In this document: piece by piece, positions 60,726 through 64,000 of the stretch | Position numbering within the stretch: the stretch's first letter is position 1 | How the letters are laid out: every line of letters starts with the position of its first letter | Assembly (NCBI GenBank): GCA_003144015.1 | Contig: QFWS01000001.1 | Coordinates: forward strand, 62,001-126,000 | From: Flavobacteriaceae bacterium LYZ1037 | GTDB lineage: Bacteria; Bacteroidota; Bacteroidia; Flavobacteriales; Flavobacteriaceae | Direction: 5' to 3' | DNA length: 64,000 bases | Notes under the pieces: model-generated | Told to the model about the DNA's origin: nothing | The model's database searches: none | The model's input: the letters and a program-made list of their open reading frames with translations, nothing else | Position numbers and translations under genes: made by a program

Positions 60726-61241
60726 TTAAATTCCTTCTATGTCTTTTCGTAATTGTTTTAAAGCACCATAGATCCGTTTTTCAACAGCCTTAGTTGAAAT
60801 GTCTAACATATTAGCAATTTCTTTGTGTTTTTTTCCTTCAATTCGGTTTAGTAAAAACGCCACGCGTTGCGCTTCTGTTAAGTTTGCAATTGCCTTTTGA
60901 AGTTTGTGCATGTATTCACTTTCTTCTAAAAGAAATTGTGGGTTCTCATTTGTGGATGATTTGGGTTTGTTTTTTTGAAAATTCAACACGACTTTGTGAT
61001 GCGCAACAGCATTTAGCATTAAATTATTAGCGACTGTAAACAAATAAGATTTTGCTTTAGAAGGTTCGACGTTCATACAATTTTGCCATAACTTTATAAA
61101 AGCTTCCTGAACCTGATCTTGCGGATTTAAATGATTTCCAAATTTGTAATATAAAAAGTCATGCAAGTTTTTGGCATGCGCTTTAAATAGCTTAGAAAAA
61201 AGCTGTTCGTTACAAATATGGTTGTTTAAATCTTTAGACAT
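60726..61241 (-). CDS. ECF-type RNA polymerase sigma factor (FecI-like)
   Basis: A 171-residue ECF sigma factor with region 2 (about 15-85; DQVQEAFIKLWQNCMN, KSYLFTVANNLMLNAVAHHK) and region 4 (about 110-168; LTEAQRVAFLLNRIEGKKHK followed by EIANMLDISTKAVEKRIYGA). It is the first gene of a sigma-FecR-receptor cassette and should activate transcription of its own operon or nearby genes. It is divergent from the LamG lipoprotein gene across a gap of 103 bases. Confidence 0.95.
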   Translation of the reverse strand: MSKDLNNHICNEQLFSKLFKAHAKNLHDFLYYKFGNHLNPQDQVQEAFIKLWQNCMNVEPSKAKSYLFTVANNLMLNAVAHHKVVLNFQKNKPKSSTNENPQFLLEESEYMHKLQKAIANLTEAQRVAFLLNRIEGKKHKEIANMLDISTKAVEKRIYGALKQLRKDIEGI

Positions 61242-61344
61242 TTTTGATTTTCTGACTGTAAATGTATAAAAAAACTTATGGCATGGTAGGAGTTTTTAAA
61301 TTTAAACTGTTCTATAAGAAATGAGTTAAATTAAAGGACATATC

Positions 61345-63660
61345 ATGAAAACAACAATCAAATTTATATTTCTATTTGTAAGTATAATGCTTATAACTTT
61401 TACATCTTGTCAAGATGAAGTTATTGAAGAAACTCCACCAAATGAACAAGAAGTTATTCAGTCAAATTCCAATCTGGCTAATTTAATGCGTAATACATCT
61501 GCTAATGATGGAAGTGTAGACGATATCTTGGATAACAGCGATTGTTTTACAGTAAATTTACCAGTGACTATTATCGCAAATGGCATTACATTAACTATAG
61601 AAACTATAGATGATTTAAGTTTGTTAGAAGCTATTTTTGATGCGAGTAACACAGATGATGACAATGTGGAATTTTTATTCCCAGTTACTATTATTTTAAA
61701 TGATTATACAGAAGTAAATATCGACTCCATTGATGCATTAAACGATTTTATTGATTCCTGCATAGCTAATGAGGATGTAATAGAATGCGTTGATTTTGTA
61801 TACCCAATTTCGTTTTCAATTTATAATACAGATTTTCAAGTTATCGAAACAGTTATTGTTGATAATGATTACGAATTATATATCTTCCTAGAAGGCTTGG
61901 ATGATGGTAATAATGGTGTGGTTTTAGCTAGTTTAAACTTTCCAGTTATTTTAGAATACACTAATGGAGAAACTATTGAAGTGACAAACAATCAGGAATT
62001 GGAAGAGGCAATCAATGCAGCTAACGAAAATTGTGATGCAGAATGTGAAATCAATGATGTTATAGAAGATTTAAAAGAGTGTAAATGGACAATTGCGGAT
62101 TATAATGTAAATAATGAATATATAGGATTTGATATTTATTTTAACGAAAATAATTATTTACAAATAATTTTTGGAACTGGAGGTCTAACTGTTGGTGGAA
62201 ATTGGATGGTTTCAGAATTAAATGATGATACAATAATTACTATAAGTGAGCTAACCGGCTTTAATGATTTAGAAGGGGATTGGTTAGTAGTGAATTGTAA
62301 TGATGGTAGATTTGTTTTAACACAACAAGTAAATTCTGAAACGATTGAATTGGTTTTAGAGCAAGATTGTGGACAGAATCCGTTTAATTGTTTTGATGAT
62401 GTTACAGTTACTACTTGTGATTTTGACAATGATGGTTTTGGCGTTTTTGAACTAGAAGCTTTAGTTTTGGGCAATATTATTTGTAACATTGATTATACCC
62501 CTTCTTTCCACGAAACTCTAATGGATGCTGAAAATAATGTAAATGCTATTGCTCAGCCAAATGCATTTACAAATACCACAAATCCACAAACGATATATTT
62601 AAGAATTGAAGCTGTAAATGGAAATTCTCAAGTTTTCGAAATAACATTAGTTCTTGAAGATTGTAGTGCAAATTGCTCAGAGACAGAGATCGATAATTTT
62701 TTGCAAACTTGTGTATGGAATGTTGTCGATATTGACGGAAATAATGAGTTAATAATTTATGATTTTGACTTTATATCAAATTCAACAGTGGTTATAACTG
62801 GTAACGGTGAAGTTATAAATGCAAATTGGTCAACTTCACAATCAGGCTCTGGTACTATCGTGGAATTCAGTAATGTTAATGGCGGCTTAATACAAATCAT
62901 TACAGGAAATTGGTTGGTTGTTGAATGTGCTGAAGATCGATTAGTCTTGAATTCCATTAATGATGCCTACATCATGGTAATGGAGCAAGATTGCACAAAT
63001 AATTGTAATAATCCTGGAACGCTAACTAACGATTTAATAATCTACATGCCTTTTGGTAATGAGGTTCGAGATTTAATTGGTGGAACAGTTATTAACGATT
63101 TAAACTTAGTAGAAGATCGTTCAGGTAACGCAACTTGTGCAGTATCATTTAATGGAACTGAAAGTTTCTCAATTCCAGTTACAACTCAAAACCAATTGGT
63201 GCAAGGAGATAGTTTCTCTATAAGTCTTTGGTTTAAAATGCAAAATGATGATTTATCAAATTTAGAAATTTTCTTTAGGTCACCTGGTAATGCAACTCAA
63301 GGTTTTCAATTAGGAGTATATGATTTGAATACCCCATTGTTTTTTGATAATTTAAACACGTCTATTTGGGATAACGATTGGAATCAAGAAGTAGATGTTA
63401 GTTGGGATAATACAGATTGGCATCATTTAGTTGTAACATTAGATTCAAATAACACTGTTAGATTGTTTAGAGATGGTGTCCTTAGGAATGTTATTGAAAA
63501 CTCTAATTTTAGTGTTGGAACACAACCTGCTAATGAATATATTTTAGGTGAAGGCTTTCAAGGACATTTAGATGATTTGAGAGTTTATAAAAGAACATTG
63601 AGTACTAATGATATAAATGATTTATATAATCTTGAAGCAGATTGTTATCAATGCCTTTAA
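61345..63660 (+). CDS. Repeat-rich LamG-domain lipoprotein
   Basis: A 771-residue lipoprotein (signal IFLFVSIMLITFTSC, lipid cysteine at 22). Residues 67-230 contain four related beta-rich units (for example CFTVNLPVTIIANGITLTI and VEFLFPVTIILNDYTEVNI). A 95-residue module occurs twice (246-342 and 456-550), each containing WLVV followed by C and ending EQDC. The C-terminal 200 residues form a LamG/concanavalin-like domain (SFSISLWFKMQNDD, WHHLVVTLDSNNTVRLFRDG). It probably binds sugars or matrix at the cell surface. Divergent from the sigma factor cassette, which may control it. Confidence 0.85.
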   Translation: MKTTIKFIFLFVSIMLITFTSCQDEVIEETPPNEQEVIQSNSNLANLMRNTSANDGSVDDILDNSDCFTVNLPVTIIANGITLTIETIDDLSLLEAIFDASNTDDDNVEFLFPVTIILNDYTEVNIDSIDALNDFIDSCIANEDVIECVDFVYPISFSIYNTDFQVIETVIVDNDYELYIFLEGLDDGNNGVVLASLNFPVILEYTNGETIEVTNNQELEEAINAANENCDAECEINDVIEDLKECKWTIADYNVNNEYIGFDIYFNENNYLQIIFGTGGLTVGGNWMVSELNDDTIITISELTGFNDLEGDWLVVNCNDGRFVLTQQVNSETIELVLEQDCGQNPFNCFDDVTVTTCDFDNDGFGVFELEALVLGNIICNIDYTPSFHETLMDAENNVNAIAQPNAFTNTTNPQTIYLRIEAVNGNSQVFEITLVLEDCSANCSETEIDNFLQTCVWNVVDIDGNNELIIYDFDFISNSTVVITGNGEVINANWSTSQSGSGTIVEFSNVNGGLIQIITGNWLVVECAEDRLVLNSINDAYIMVMEQDCTNNCNNPGTLTNDLIIYMPFGNEVRDLIGGTVINDLNLVEDRSGNATCAVSFNGTESFSIPVTTQNQLVQGDSFSISLWFKMQNDDLSNLEIFFRSPGNATQGFQLGVYDLNTPLFFDNLNTSIWDNDWNQEVDVSWDNTDWHHLVVTLDSNNTVRLFRDGVLRNVIENSNFSVGTQPANEYILGEGFQGHLDDLRVYKRTLSTNDINDLYNLEADCYQCL

Positions 63661-63690
63661 GATTTAGAATTTGGTTTTAGTTTAGGTTAG

Positions 63691-63721
63691 AAAGAGTTGC
63701 CAATAAAGGCAGCTCTTTTTT
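63691..63721 (+). terminator. Rho-independent terminator after the LamG lipoprotein gene
   Basis: AAGAGTTGCC pairs with GGCAGCTCTT (one T-G wobble) around AATAAA, followed by TTTTTT. It starts 31 bases after the stop. Confidence 0.85.
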
Positions 63722-63768
63722 ATGCAATTAAAATAAGGTCATCTCTTTAATAATAACAATCAAATCCT

Positions 63769-63776
63769 TAAATTTG
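63769..63776 (+). promoter_or_regulatory. -7 promoter element of ffh
   Basis: TAAATTTG matches TAnnTTTG exactly, 24 bases before the ffh ATG and after the preceding terminator. Confidence 0.55.
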
Positions 63777-63800
63777 CATCTTTAAAATTCAAAGAAGATT

Positions 63801-64000
63801 ATGTTTAATAATTTAAGCGAAAAGTTAGATAAAGCCTTACACGTATTAAAAGGTCACGGAAGTATTACAGAAGTAAACGTTGCCGAAACCTTAAAAGAAG
63901 TTCGTAGAGCGCTTTTAGATGCCGATGTTAACTTTAAAATAGCTAAAGAATTTACCGTTCGAGTAAAAGAAAAAGCACTAGGACAAAACGTATTAACAAC
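63801..64000 (+). CDS. ffh: Signal recognition particle protein Ffh, N-terminal part (right end cut off)
   Basis: The visible 66 residues begin FNNLSEKLDKALHVLKGHG and continue TEVNVAETLKEVRRALLDAD with VNFKIAKEF. This is the N domain of Ffh, the GTPase that binds signal peptides with SRP RNA and delivers ribosomes to the membrane. The GTPase and M domains lie beyond the window. Confidence 0.95.
   Translation, partial: MFNNLSEKLDKALHVLKGHGSITEVNVAETLKEVRRALLDADVNFKIAKEFTVRVKEKALGQNVLT

Noticed and set aside
1-64000. tRNA, rRNA, insertion sequence, prophage, integrase or toxin-antitoxin genes
   Set aside because: I looked through the intergenic gaps and product list and found no sequence that supports any of these.

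Overview
The window is AT-rich and its gene content points to a member of the Flavobacteriaceae (Bacteroidota). Evidence for this includes two giant proteins ending in type IX secretion (T9SS) sorting domains, a sigma/FecR/TonB-receptor cassette with DUF4974, lipoproteins with Bacteroidota-style signal peptides, families largely confined to the phylum (DUF4230, DUF5522, DUF6090, SO2930-type dihaem cytochrome), and eleven exact matches to the Bacteroidota -7 promoter element TAnnTTTG. I cannot name a genus.

Layout. 1-2330: the end of a NarL-type sensor kinase, its LuxR-type response regulator, a DUF4230 protein and a single-domain rhodanese. 2378-20336: a long one-direction catabolic cluster. 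A TetR-type regulator is followed by a perfect palindromic operator at a promoter, then paaE-A-B-C-D, a VOC-fold gene, paaG-H-I, a zinc metallopeptidase, paaJ, paaZ, a paaF-like gene and paaY. It continues into an E2 acyltransferase, a branched-chain-type aminotransferase and a fused E1 alpha/beta 2-oxoacid dehydrogenase. 20461-25011: small secreted proteins, a cold-shock gene and a hut operon made of a short DUF5522 gene and urocanate hydratase. 25015-36085: two paralogous giant secreted proteins. 36489-44554: housekeeping and envelope genes (PLP enzyme, glucosaminidase/LysM, hemL, dihaem cytochrome, SprT-like, manC, DUF389). 44554-45283: a decayed DUF6090 gene. 45300-46804: Mla-type ABC transporter. 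46915-48597: PafA-like phosphatase. 48674-53502: an operon rsfS-ftsH-LUD-cdsA-psd-acbP. 53598-57476: birA, SRPBCC, pyrE, Nudix and a membrane lipoprotein. 57481-63660: sigma factor, FecR and TonB receptor diverging from a repeat-rich LamG lipoprotein. The window ends inside ffh.

How the genes work together. The paa genes would oxidise phenylacetyl-CoA through the ring epoxide and oxepin to acetyl-CoA and succinyl-CoA. No phenylacetate-CoA ligase (paaK) is in the window. The cluster instead carries an aminotransferase and a lipoate-dependent 2-oxoacid dehydrogenase, which could in principle turn phenylalanine, via phenylpyruvate, directly into phenylacetyl-CoA. That is an inference. The conservative reading is branched-chain amino acid catabolism placed beside phenylacetate catabolism. 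Intergenic repeat families fill most larger gaps of this cluster, and two of them appear to have become in-frame coding sequence in the E2 interdomain linker.

I found no CRISPR array, tRNA, rRNA, insertion sequence or prophage gene.
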